Assembly: GCF_008905045.1 (NCBI RefSeq) | Contig: NZ_VWMY01000007.1 | Location: forward strand, 9,601 to 73,600 | Reading direction: 5' to 3' | Source: Streptomyces albicerus | GTDB taxonomy: Bacteria > Actinomycetota > Actinomycetes > Streptomycetales > Streptomycetaceae | DNA: 64,000 nucleotides | Part shown: piece after piece, positions 17,701 to 25,667 of the stretch | Position numbering within the stretch: the first letter of the stretch is position 1 | Layout of the letters: the number at the start of each line of letters is the position of its first letter | Made by a program: the position numbers and the translations under genes | The notes under the pieces: model-generated | What the model saw: the letters and a program-made list of their open reading frames with translations, nothing else | Databases searched by the model: none | What the model was told of the DNA's origin: nothing

Positions 17701-17900
17701 GCCTGGTCGCCGCCGCGGCCGCCGTGCCGGGCGTCGAGAGCGTCCATGTCACGCGGCTGCGAAGGCTGTTCCACGAGGACCGAGGAGAGAGGGAGGACGG
17801 CGTGCTGCGGCTCGGCCCGCTGGAGATCGCCACCTGCGACAACGACCCCGACCGGCCGGAGAACGGCCAGTTGGCGATATCCCTCGGAGGTGCCCGATGA
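14754..17900 (+). CDS. Putative baseplate assembly protein, gpJ/gp6-like (Cis11)
   Basis: 1048 aa. N-terminal residues 1-130 are a beta-rich decoration. The segment DYTARDYETIRKLLLDRLAL, then NPADLGMTLVELLAYTGDQISYQQD, is characteristic of the large eCIS baseplate J-like proteins. The C-terminal part (LRFGDGRHGARPTPG; ELRYRLGGGTAGNVG; VTADDYAALASALPGVQRA) is the baseplate J core that forms the wedge ring. Afp11/Pvc11 are the counterparts. The gene overlaps both neighbours by 4 bp. Cys residues are unusually frequent (for example CEERQ, CGDSLPE), which is odd for a cytoplasmic structural protein and may indicate a metal or disulfide site. Confidence 0.88.
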   Translation: MTSTSTTTSRRTKVRAAQLNGVDAVEVGDDGLTLTVTFLGKAPHGLCAENVRIDGGRRVTGIEAVDVSVEREEDPELDDRLYVTLDKAGDTSRYRLSLVETDPYGRPGTEPFRGFDQRYHSASFAFRPDCPTPFDCKDDDRLTPDFPEAPVVDYTARDYETIRKLLLDRLALTTPDWVERNPADLGMTLVELLAYTGDQISYQQDAVATEAYLDTARRRVSVRRHVRLIDYAMHDGCNARAYVTVETAGEHTLLPGTYRFASVDVRTLDPHDRPEPGTVIGDGDLAELDERGSVEVFEPVASADPLELRAAHNAIRLWTWGGEVCSLPKGATAATLRDEWRDAETCEERQLDLKPGDLLVLEEVKGPRTGTPGDADPAHRQVVRLTSVTPGLDRIEDQPVLEVTWAAEDALRFPFCLTTRGGRDCEPVEDVTIARGNVVLVDHGRSLNWCGDSLPETVTVPPVPAVAGSCDLPAFGCRDHEEGNAPARLVNSLTDKADCGNALTPDDIRELFEVVGEDATVRAGLGLELAGQRQERVVPGTAYAQAAALRTLLAQSAYPGIAPRFRPVLGRSPVAQAVPFPDPRTVAAGQAERIAAIPGRVRQRLVELWRSARDRDGLGEQEIAELTVIYGLKVLERLELHLHPVRALRELLFRSDSLLDAKLRRVEVLTARARAGTVLDGHIAWEIAHSWGPAYAAGLHPDELVLRGPASAALRHDPRQALPAVRLHDGDLTWEPRRDLLDSTSRDRHFVGELEDDGRLALRFGDGRHGARPTPGARLELRYRLGGGTAGNVGAEAINHLVICGDGDGDGDREEPPVAGVRNPLPAVGGTVPEPVEQVRQLAPLDLRRTRLRAVTADDYAALASALPGVQRAAAEIRWTGSVQEAHIAVDAYGTGAPSGKLLDEVAQALEAYRRIGHDLVVGPARLVPLDIALKVCAIPGHQHGQILAELYRVLGSGRLPGGRLGFFHPDALTFGEPVRLSRLVAAAAAVPGVESVHVTRLRRLFHEDRGEREDGVLRLGPLEIATCDNDPDRPENGQLAISLGGAR

Positions 17901-20900
17901 GCGACGACTGCACCTGCGGCGGCACGTGCGGCGATGGCGCGTCCGGTGGCGGCGCCTGCGGCGGCCACGACGAGCGCCTCGCCCCCGCCCCGCTCCACAA
18001 CCCTCCCGGCCGCACCGCCCTCGACTACCGAGTCGGCGACTACGGCTCTTTCCTGGCGGCCCAGCTCGACCGGCTCGCCTCGCCCGCGTACCCGGCCCTC
18101 GGCAGCCTGACCGTCCGGACGCCCGACGACCCGGCGATCGGCCTGCTCGACGCCACCGCCGTCCTCGGTGACCTGCTCACCTTCCACTCCGAGCGGATCG
18201 CGGACGAGGCCTATCTGCGGACGGCGAACGAACATCGCTCGCTCGCGCTGCTCGGCCGTCTGGTCGGCCACCGCCCGCGTCCCGGCGTGGCCGCCTCCAC
18301 CCATCTCGCGTACAGCCTCGAACGCGATCCGCGCGCCGAGACCCTGCCCGTGGTGATCCCGCGCGGTGCGCGCAGCCACAGCGTGCCCGCGTCCGCCGAC
18401 GAGGAGTCGCAGACCTTCGAGACGAGCCGCGACCTGACGGCCCGCTGGGACTGGAACGAGCTGAAGGTCCGCCGTCGCCGTCCTTCCCTCGTCACCCCGG
18501 AGGACCTGGAGCGCCGCTCGGAGCTCTTCGTCGAGGGGACCGCCAACTCTCTCCAGACCGGCGACCAGTTGCTCTTCGTCTTCGGTGAACAGGCGGGCGC
18601 AGTACGCAAGTTGCTGCCCGTATCGAAGGTACGGATCGACCGGGACGACGAGATCACGGCGATCGGCCTGCCTCAGTCGGCCCCGGCCACCCTCAAGGAG
18701 CTCGTCGACGAGGTACGGCGGTGGACCTCGGAGCCCGAGGCCCCGGGCGAGCCCGGCGACGAGCCGCCCACCCCGGAGGTCCCCAACCCGCGCCCGGTCA
18801 GCCGCCTGATCGAGGACTTCGACGACCAGGTCCTCGCCCCGCTGCGGGCCGACCTGGACGGGATCAAGACCCCGGAACGCCTCGCGGTCCGCCTCGCCGA
18901 GCCCGTCGAACGCCTCGGCGAGACACAGGTCCTCGCCACGCCGTACGAGGACGTGGCGGCGTGGTTCGAGCAGCTGGAGGCCGTACTGGCCGAACTGGCC
19001 GAGCGCGCCCTGGAGTTGGCGCCCGCGCAGCCGCTGCCGCCGACGGACGAACAGGGTGTGTCGGCAACGGGCGAACCGGGCGGATCGGCAACGGGCGAGC
19101 ACAGCCCCGCGGCAGCCCCAGGCCAGAGCGCAGCCGCAACACAGGGCCCGGCAGCCACCGCGGCACCGAGCTCCACGGGCCTCACCGCCCCGAGCCCCCT
19201 CGGCCAGCGCGAAGCCGCCCTCCAAGCTCTCGGCTCCGTCCTGCCCGCACTCCGCGGCAAGGCCCCCGCGCCGACCGGAGCAGAACAGCCCCGCCGCCCC
19301 GGCGCCGACACGGCCCGGCTGCTGTCGGCCCTCAACCCTGGCCTGACCGGTCTCTACCCGGCCTGGCGGACGGCCGCCGCCCCCGGCACCCCGCAGCTTC
19401 TGCGGGAACTCCTCGCGATGCGCGTGACCGCCGCCCCCTTCGGTGCGATGGCCCCGCTCAAGCCGGTCCAGGACGACAGGGGCCGGGTCATCCGCACCGC
19501 GGACTGGCCCCTCACCGGCGCCACCCTGGTCAGCATGCGTGTCGTGTTCGACACCGCCGGCAAGGTCCCGGTGCGGGCGGAGTTCCAGTACGTCGAGGGC
19601 AGCAGCTCCGACCAGCGCGCGGAGAACCTGCCGGTCGCGCAGCCCGTCAACTTCCGCCTCGGCACCGGCCAGGTGGACCTGTCCACCCGCGCGGGCCAGG
19701 ACCGCGAGCTGAGCTGGCTGAACCGCCGCCCCACCGACTCCCAGGAACCTGGTGTCACCGCGGTCCTCCACTCGGGCCTGCCCGAGCGCACCCTCTTCGT
19801 GTCGCGCCCGGACGAGGACGGTCTGGTCCACGTGGGCGTGCACAACGGCACGTCGGAGCAGATCGCCCTGCGACCGGGTGTCCCGGAGCAGTTCACGCAC
19901 GGCGAGTACGAGGTGAGCCTCACGTACACCGTGGGCAGCGCCGCGCCCAACGTCGAGGTCGTCATCGCGTCGAAGCCGGCGCCCACCAACCGCCGCGTGC
20001 TACAGCTGGACCGGGTGCACGACGGCATCACGGTCGGCAGCTGGGTGGCGATCCAGCGGCCCACCAAGGGAGTTGAGGGCGGCGTCCCCGGCGACGCCAA
20101 GCTGGCGTTCGTCACCACGAAGGTCGTGGCCGCGCGCACAGCCGCGTACACCAACTACGGCATCACCGGCCGCGGCACCGAACTCGTCCTGGCCGACCCC
20201 TGGCTGGACGAGTTCGACGTCCTGCTCTCGCACATCCGCGACACCACCGTGCACGCGGCGGGCGAGCCCCTGCGTCTCGCCGACGAACCGCTCGGCGAGG
20301 ACGTGCACGGCAACGAGATCGAACTCGCCCAGCTGTACGACGGGTTGCGGCCGGGCCGCACACTCATCGTCGGCGGTCAGCGCAGCGACATCCCCGGCAC
20401 CGCCGCCGTGCGGGCCACGGAGGTGGTCACCATCGCCGCCGCCGACCCCGCCGTCGATCCCCAACTGCCCGGCGACCACGTCCACACGAAGCTGACGCTG
20501 ACCGCGGACCTCGCGTACCGCTACCGCCGCGAGACCGTGCGGATCCTCGGCAACGTGGTCGAGGCGACGCACGGCGAGGGCAGGGACGAGCCGGTCGGCA
20601 GCGGCGACTCGGACCGTACGAACCAGACGTTCGCGCTCTGGCAGTCGCCGCTCACCTGGCTCGCCGACGACAACCCCCTGGGTGCCACACCCGTCCTGGA
20701 GGTCAGAGTCGACGGAGTGCTCTGGCACGAGGTCGACAGCCTCGCCGGACGCGGCCCGCGCGAGCGCGTCTACATCACCGGCACCACCGCCGACGGCCGC
20801 ACCACCGTGACCTTCGGCGACGGCGTCCACGGCGCCCGCCTGCCCAGCGGCCACGAGAACGTGCGCGCCCGCTACCGCTTCGGCACCGGCAAGGCCGCCA

Positions 20901-21808
20901 ACGTCGCCGAGGGCCGCATCACCCAGGCCCTCACCCGCCCCCTCGGCGTCACCGCGGTCACCAACCCGCGCCCGGCCACGGGCGGCGCCGACGCGGACGG
21001 GCCCGCACTGACCCGGCGTACGGTCCCGCTGGCCGTCTCGGCCCTGGACCGCCTGGTCTCGGAGGCGGACTACGAGGACTTCGCCCGCTCCCGCGCCGGC
21101 ATCGGCCGGGCCGCCGCGCGCGAACTCTTCGACGGCCGGCGGCGCGTGCTGCACGTGACGGTCGCGGGCACGGACGACGTGCCCATCGCCGAGGACTCGG
21201 ACCTTCTGCGTGCACTGCGCGGGGCACTCACCGAGTACGGCGACCCGAACCTCCCGGTCCGCGTGGACGTCCGCGAACTCGTCGCGCTGCTGGTGGCCGC
21301 GAAGGTGAAGGTGGCGCCCGACCACACCTGGGAGGTCGTCGGACCCCGCCTGCGCCAGGCCCTCCTGCGCCGACTCGGCTTCGAGGGAAGGGAGTTGGGC
21401 CAACCCGCCCGCCTCTCCGAGATCCTGGCAACCGCGCACCAGGTGCCCGGCGTCGACTACATGGACGTCGACGTCTTCACCGGTGTCCCCGCCTCCGCGA
21501 CCGCCGAGGAGCTCACCGGGGTGCTCGCGAACCCGGGCCTGCCGAAGGCCTCGGTCCCGGCGCGCGGAGCCACGTACGACGAGAAGATCCACACCGTCCG
21601 CAAGAAGGACGGCGAGACCCTGTCGGCGGTCTGTGCCCGCCATGGCATCCCGCTCGCCGAACTCCTGCGCCTGAACCCCGACATCACCGACACCCGGCGC
21701 CTTGCGAAGGGCCGTTCGGTGTACGTCTTCCGCGGCATCCGCCCGGCCCAGCTCGCACTGCTGTCGCCGAAGGCCGCGGACACCCTGATTCTGACGGAGG
21801 TCAAGTGA
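17897..21808 (+). CDS. Putative baseplate assembly protein with C-terminal LysM (Cis12-like)
   Basis: 1303 aa from ATG 17897, which overlaps the previous stop; an in-frame open extension further upstream lies inside the Cis11 gene and is rejected. The N-terminus is Cys/Gly-rich (CTCGGTCGDG, CGGHDE). It continues with LDYRVGDYGSFLAAQLDRLA and FHSERIADEAYLRTANEHRS, the pattern of large eCIS baseplate proteins. A low-complexity insertion lies at about 375-460. The J-like core near the C-terminus includes VTFGDGVHGARLPSG, YRFGTGKAANVAEG and SEADYEDFARSRAGIGRA. The last 75 residues (about 1229-1280) form a LysM-like module (TVRKKDGETLSAVCARHGIP). A LysM end on a baseplate J protein could attach to glycan or dock to neighbouring baseplate parts. 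Confidence 0.87.
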   Translation: MSDDCTCGGTCGDGASGGGACGGHDERLAPAPLHNPPGRTALDYRVGDYGSFLAAQLDRLASPAYPALGSLTVRTPDDPAIGLLDATAVLGDLLTFHSERIADEAYLRTANEHRSLALLGRLVGHRPRPGVAASTHLAYSLERDPRAETLPVVIPRGARSHSVPASADEESQTFETSRDLTARWDWNELKVRRRRPSLVTPEDLERRSELFVEGTANSLQTGDQLLFVFGEQAGAVRKLLPVSKVRIDRDDEITAIGLPQSAPATLKELVDEVRRWTSEPEAPGEPGDEPPTPEVPNPRPVSRLIEDFDDQVLAPLRADLDGIKTPERLAVRLAEPVERLGETQVLATPYEDVAAWFEQLEAVLAELAERALELAPAQPLPPTDEQGVSATGEPGGSATGEHSPAAAPGQSAAATQGPAATAAPSSTGLTAPSPLGQREAALQALGSVLPALRGKAPAPTGAEQPRRPGADTARLLSALNPGLTGLYPAWRTAAAPGTPQLLRELLAMRVTAAPFGAMAPLKPVQDDRGRVIRTADWPLTGATLVSMRVVFDTAGKVPVRAEFQYVEGSSSDQRAENLPVAQPVNFRLGTGQVDLSTRAGQDRELSWLNRRPTDSQEPGVTAVLHSGLPERTLFVSRPDEDGLVHVGVHNGTSEQIALRPGVPEQFTHGEYEVSLTYTVGSAAPNVEVVIASKPAPTNRRVLQLDRVHDGITVGSWVAIQRPTKGVEGGVPGDAKLAFVTTKVVAARTAAYTNYGITGRGTELVLADPWLDEFDVLLSHIRDTTVHAAGEPLRLADEPLGEDVHGNEIELAQLYDGLRPGRTLIVGGQRSDIPGTAAVRATEVVTIAAADPAVDPQLPGDHVHTKLTLTADLAYRYRRETVRILGNVVEATHGEGRDEPVGSGDSDRTNQTFALWQSPLTWLADDNPLGATPVLEVRVDGVLWHEVDSLAGRGPRERVYITGTTADGRTTVTFGDGVHGARLPSGHENVRARYRFGTGKAANVAEGRITQALTRPLGVTAVTNPRPATGGADADGPALTRRTVPLAVSALDRLVSEADYEDFARSRAGIGRAAARELFDGRRRVLHVTVAGTDDVPIAEDSDLLRALRGALTEYGDPNLPVRVDVRELVALLVAAKVKVAPDHTWEVVGPRLRQALLRRLGFEGRELGQPARLSEILATAHQVPGVDYMDVDVFTGVPASATAEELTGVLANPGLPKASVPARGATYDEKIHTVRKKDGETLSAVCARHGIPLAELLRLNPDITDTRRLAKGRSVYVFRGIRPAQLALLSPKAADTLILTEVK

Positions 21809-21864
21809 TGGCCGCGATGTCTGCGATGTTCCCGGACGTCCAGTTCGAGACGGAGGCCGTGTGA
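21808..21864 (+). CDS. 18-codon coupling mini-ORF between baseplate and tail genes
   Basis: A very short ORF, MAAMSAMFPDVQFETEAV, starts at an ATG that overlaps the Cis12-like stop (TGATG) and ends in a TGA that overlaps the ATG of the tail-protein gene. It therefore bridges the only gap between those genes. Its likely role, if any, is to pass terminating ribosomes to the next start; the peptide itself has no recognisable feature. It could be chance, since high-GC DNA gives many short ORFs, but the exact overlap on both sides is notable. Confidence 0.35.
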   Translation: MAAMSAMFPDVQFETEAV

Positions 21865-24005
21865 TGTCCAGGGAACCGGACGGACTCGCCGAGCTGCTGC
21901 CCCAGTGGCACCGGCTGCGCGACGCCCAGGAGGGCGAACCGCTGCGCGCCCTGCTCGCCGTCATGGCCGAGCAGATCGACCTCGTACGCAGCGGAGTCGA
22001 GCAGGGTTACGAGGACCTGTTCGTCGAGACGGCGGCCCCCTGGGTGCTGCCGTACCTCGGCGACCTCGTCGGCTACCGCACGTTGCCGGGCTACGAGCGT
22101 GTCCTCACCACCGGGCTGCGCGGCGGGAGTTCGGCCGCGCTCACGGAGGCGGTCGCACCGCGCGGCGACGTCGCCGCGACGGTCGCCAACCGCCGCCGCA
22201 AGGGCACGCTCCACCTCCTCGAAGAACTCTCCGAGAAGGTCGCCGACTGGCCCGCACGAGCCGTCGAACTCTCCCGGCACGTCTCCCACCAGCAGCCGGT
22301 GAAGCTGTACGGGACCGGGGGTGCCCACCGCGGAACACGTGGTCGTCTCGCCGACCTCAGGGACGGCTCCGCGCTCGACCTGGCCGGCGGACCCTTCGGG
22401 GAGGTGGCCCGCTCGGTCGACGTCCGCAGGGCCGACTCCCGTCACCGGCAAGGGGGTTGGACCCCGGCCGGCGTCGGACTCTTCGTATGGCGGCTGAAGG
22501 CGCACTCGCTGACGTCCTCACCGGCGTACTGCATCGACCGGGCCCGCAACCTCTACACCTTCTCCATCCTCGGCAACGACACCCCGCTGGTCACCAAGCC
22601 GGTCCCGGAGCCCTCGCCCACGCACATCGCGACGATCGACAACGTCCCGGCGTTCATCCGCCGTCACCAGCTCCACGACCGCCTCGCCGACTACTACGGC
22701 CCCGGCAAGAGCTTCGTGATCCGGCGCGACGGCGAGGACAAGCCCGTACCGCTCTCCGACATCGTGGTCGCCGACCTGTCGGAGTGGCGCTACCGGCCGG
22801 GGCGCGGTCAGGTCGCGGTCGACCCGGAACTCGGCCGGATCGCGTTCGGCTCGCGGTCCGCGCCCCGGCAGGGCGTGTGGGTCGACTACCACTACGGGTT
22901 CGGCGCCGACATGGGCGGCGGCGAGTACGTACGCGACCGCGAACCTCGCCCCGACGCCGAGGTCTACCGGGTCGGTCCCGGTGAGACGTACCGGCAGATC
23001 ATGGACGCGTACCGGGACTGGCAGAACGACCGCCGGGCCGGCCGCTGCGGGCCCGAGGGCATCATCGAGATCACGCACAGCGGCGCCTACCAGGAGCAAC
23101 TGGACTTCGACCTCGACCCGGGCGACCGGCTAGAACTGCGCGCGGCCGAGGGCACCCGCCCGGTGATCCGCCTGCTCGACTGGTACAGCAACCGCCCCGA
23201 CGCCCTCAACATCCGTGCGGTGTCGGAGGACTGCGCCCCTGCCGAGCGTCCGCGGATCGTGCTCGACGGACTGCTCGTCGCGGGCCGCGGCATCAACGTC
23301 ACCGGCCAGATGGGCGCCGTCGTCGTACGCCACTGCACGCTCGTGCCCGGCTGGTCCCTGGAGCCCGAGTGCGACCCGCACTCGCCCGAGGAGCCGAGCA
23401 TCGTCCTGGACCGCACCGCCGCCTGCCTCCAGGTCGAGCACAGCATCCTCGGCACCATCGAGGTCATCGGCGACGAGGTCTCCGAGGAGCCCCTCGACAT
23501 CCACCTCCGCGACAGCATTCTGGACGCCACCGCGGACGACCGCGAGGCCCTCTCCGCACCCGACTGCCGGCACGCCCACGCCGTCCTGCACCTGCACCGG
23601 ACGACCGTGATCGGCGAGATCCACACCCACGCGGTGAAGATCGCCGAGAACTCGGTCTTCACCGGGCGGCTGCACGTGGCCCGGCGCGGCATCGGCTGCA
23701 TCCGCTTCTCGTACGTGCCCGGCGGGTCGCGTACGCCGCGCCGCTACCGCTGCCAGCCCGACCTGGTCGGCCCCGCGCAGGCCGCCCGGGTACGACCGCT
23801 CTTCACGTCGCAGCGCTACGGGACGCCCTGGTACGGGCTGTTGGCGGACCGGTGTGCCGAGGAGATCCGGCGCGGCGCGGAGGACGGGGCCGAACTGGGC
23901 GCCTTCCACGACCTCTATCGGCCGCAACGCGAGGACAGCCTGCGGGCGCGGCTCGCGGAGTACACGCCCGCGGGGACGGACGCGGGGATCTTCTTCGTGA
24001 CGTGA
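21864..24005 (+). CDS. CIS tail protein with P2-gpI-like N-terminus and predicted beta-helix
   Basis: 713 aa from ATG 21864 (GTG 21861 is a one-codon-longer alternative). The first about 90 residues (GLAELLPQWHRLRDAQEG; DLFVETAAPWVLPYLGDLVGYRTLPG) match the phage tail protein I / gpI-like module that joins wedge to fibre. Residues about 390-640 contain regularly spaced short strands (IVLDGLLVAGRGINV, AVVVRHCTLVPG, LQVEHSILGTIEVIG, IHLRDSILDATA, VLHLHRTTVIGEIHT, AVKIAENSVFTGRLHV), as in right-handed parallel beta-helices. Such a domain could be a receptor-binding or glycan-binding spike. In Streptomyces CIS, reported from memory to act in the cytoplasm, it may instead be an attachment surface. 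A 111-bp gap with no obvious terminator separates it from the next gene. Confidence 0.8.
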   Translation: MSREPDGLAELLPQWHRLRDAQEGEPLRALLAVMAEQIDLVRSGVEQGYEDLFVETAAPWVLPYLGDLVGYRTLPGYERVLTTGLRGGSSAALTEAVAPRGDVAATVANRRRKGTLHLLEELSEKVADWPARAVELSRHVSHQQPVKLYGTGGAHRGTRGRLADLRDGSALDLAGGPFGEVARSVDVRRADSRHRQGGWTPAGVGLFVWRLKAHSLTSSPAYCIDRARNLYTFSILGNDTPLVTKPVPEPSPTHIATIDNVPAFIRRHQLHDRLADYYGPGKSFVIRRDGEDKPVPLSDIVVADLSEWRYRPGRGQVAVDPELGRIAFGSRSAPRQGVWVDYHYGFGADMGGGEYVRDREPRPDAEVYRVGPGETYRQIMDAYRDWQNDRRAGRCGPEGIIEITHSGAYQEQLDFDLDPGDRLELRAAEGTRPVIRLLDWYSNRPDALNIRAVSEDCAPAERPRIVLDGLLVAGRGINVTGQMGAVVVRHCTLVPGWSLEPECDPHSPEEPSIVLDRTAACLQVEHSILGTIEVIGDEVSEEPLDIHLRDSILDATADDREALSAPDCRHAHAVLHLHRTTVIGEIHTHAVKIAENSVFTGRLHVARRGIGCIRFSYVPGGSRTPRRYRCQPDLVGPAQAARVRPLFTSQRYGTPWYGLLADRCAEEIRRGAEDGAELGAFHDLYRPQREDSLRARLAEYTPAGTDAGIFFVT

Positions 24006-24116
24006 GCCGAGACGTGATGCGAGACGTGATCCGAGCCCGGCCGCGCGAACCGAACCGGCCGCCCCGACCGATGACTTTGTGAACCCGCACATTCCCGAAC
24101 CAGGGGGACCCCCTTC

Positions 24117-25667
24117 ATGCACGCAGATCTCTCCCGCTCCACGTTCCGCCCGGAGCGGCACTACTCCGCGGTCATCGCCCAGCAGGGCCGCGTCCAGCTC
24201 GACGCGGACGCCAACGAACAGACCGCGATCCAGCTCCACCAGGCCCGCACCCTCACCGCCGACCTGATCGGGCAGCACGGCGGGCCGCGCGACGCTGCCG
24301 GCTTCCGCATCGAGTACGTCGGCGGCAGGCACGACATCGACACCCTCCACATCCACGGCGGCCGCTACTACGTCGACGGCATCCTGTGCGACGCGGACCG
24401 CCCCGCGCCCGGTGTGCCCGTACCGGACGAGGCCGAGGAGGAACAGGAGTCCGGGCGACCGCCCGAGCACTGGACCTACTGGGACCAGCCGGACGGCTTC
24501 CGCGACCCGGAGAAGCCCGGCGACCGGCTGCCGTCGCCCGCGCAGGCCCCGTTCGTCGTCTATCTGCACGTGTGGGAGCGCTCGGTCACCGCTGCCGAGG
24601 ACCCGGCGCTGCGCGAGGTCGCGCTCGGCGCGGCGATGCCGGACACCGCCGCCCGCGCCAAGGTCGTCTGGCAGGTCCTGCCGCTGGCCCTCGACGAGTT
24701 GGAGACCGAGGAGACCGAGCCGTCCAAGGAAGTGGTCCGCGCGGCCTTCACCCGCTGGGCCCAGAAGCAGGCCACCTCCTCGGCCCGGCTCGCCGCCCGC
24801 AGCGAGCGGCCCGACCACGCCGACGAGGACCCGTGCCTGGTCAAGCCCGACGCCCGTTACCGCGGCCCGGAGAACCAGCTGTACCGCGTGGAGGTCCACG
24901 AGGGCGGCGAGGCCGAGGACGCCACCTTCAAGTGGTCCCGGGAGAACGGCTCCGTGGTCTTCCCGGTCGACGAACTCGACGGTACGTGGGTGCAGTTGGC
25001 GTCCCTCGGCCACGACGACAAGCTGGACCTGGACGTCGGCGACCGCGTGGAGTTCACCGACACCGCGTACGCCTCCCGCCTCGAACCCCTGCCGCTGCTC
25101 AGGGTCGAGGAACTGGACCTGCCCGGCCGCCGCGTACGCCTCTCCGCCGAGCCGGAGCCGGGCGTCGGACGGCTGCCCCACCTGCACCCGTTCCTGCGGC
25201 GCTGGGACCACCATGAGGGCCCGAAGCGCAAGGGCCGTACCACTGCCCTGCGGGGCGGGGCCGTACCCGTCACGGAGGGGGAGTGGCTGCCCCTGGAGGA
25301 CGGCATCGAGGTCTACTTCGCCAAGGGCGGCACCTACCGCACCGGCGACCACTGGATCATCCCCGCCCGTACCGCCACGGGCAGCGTCGAATGGCCGGTG
25401 GACCCGGCGCGCAGGCCTCTGCTCCGGGGCCCGGCCGGCATAGCCCGCCACTTCGCGCCCCTCGCCCTGGTGAAGGGCGAGTCCGGAGCCGTGGACCTGC
25501 GCCTCGCCTTCGGCCCCCTCGCCAGCAGCATCCCGGCGGCGGACGAGGCGACGCTCGCGGCGGAGGCCCGCGCGCGCCAAGAGGAACAGGCGGCGGAGAC
25601 CGATCCCTCCGGCGGCAGGTCGCAGACCACCGCCGAGGCGGAGGCCGCCGCGGAAGGAGACGAGTGA
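24117..25667 (+). CDS. DUF6519 domain CIS-associated protein
   Basis: 516 aa. The opening HADLSRSTFRPERHYSAVIA and GRVQLDADANEQTAIQLH is the signature of DUF6519 proteins, which recur in CIS and tailocin-like clusters of Actinobacteria and other phyla. The middle is beta-rich (VEVHEGGEAEDATFKWSREN), resembling adhesin or fibre modules. The C-terminal 45 residues are Ala/Glu-rich and disordered. A run FVVYLHVWERSVTA is also typical of this group. The biochemical function is unknown; a baseplate-periphery or fibre role is inferred from position. It starts at an ATG preceded by AGGGGGACCCC, and its stop overlaps the amidase start (ATGA). Confidence 0.8.
   Translation: MHADLSRSTFRPERHYSAVIAQQGRVQLDADANEQTAIQLHQARTLTADLIGQHGGPRDAAGFRIEYVGGRHDIDTLHIHGGRYYVDGILCDADRPAPGVPVPDEAEEEQESGRPPEHWTYWDQPDGFRDPEKPGDRLPSPAQAPFVVYLHVWERSVTAAEDPALREVALGAAMPDTAARAKVVWQVLPLALDELETEETEPSKEVVRAAFTRWAQKQATSSARLAARSERPDHADEDPCLVKPDARYRGPENQLYRVEVHEGGEAEDATFKWSRENGSVVFPVDELDGTWVQLASLGHDDKLDLDVGDRVEFTDTAYASRLEPLPLLRVEELDLPGRRVRLSAEPEPGVGRLPHLHPFLRRWDHHEGPKRKGRTTALRGGAVPVTEGEWLPLEDGIEVYFAKGGTYRTGDHWIIPARTATGSVEWPVDPARRPLLRGPAGIARHFAPLALVKGESGAVDLRLAFGPLASSIPAADEATLAAEARARQEEQAAETDPSGGRSQTTAEAEAAAEGDE

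Noticed and set aside
14304..17774. 1156-codon open frame on the minus strand
   Set aside because: Antisense shadow of the baseplate J gene, Gly/Arg/Val-rich without domain features.
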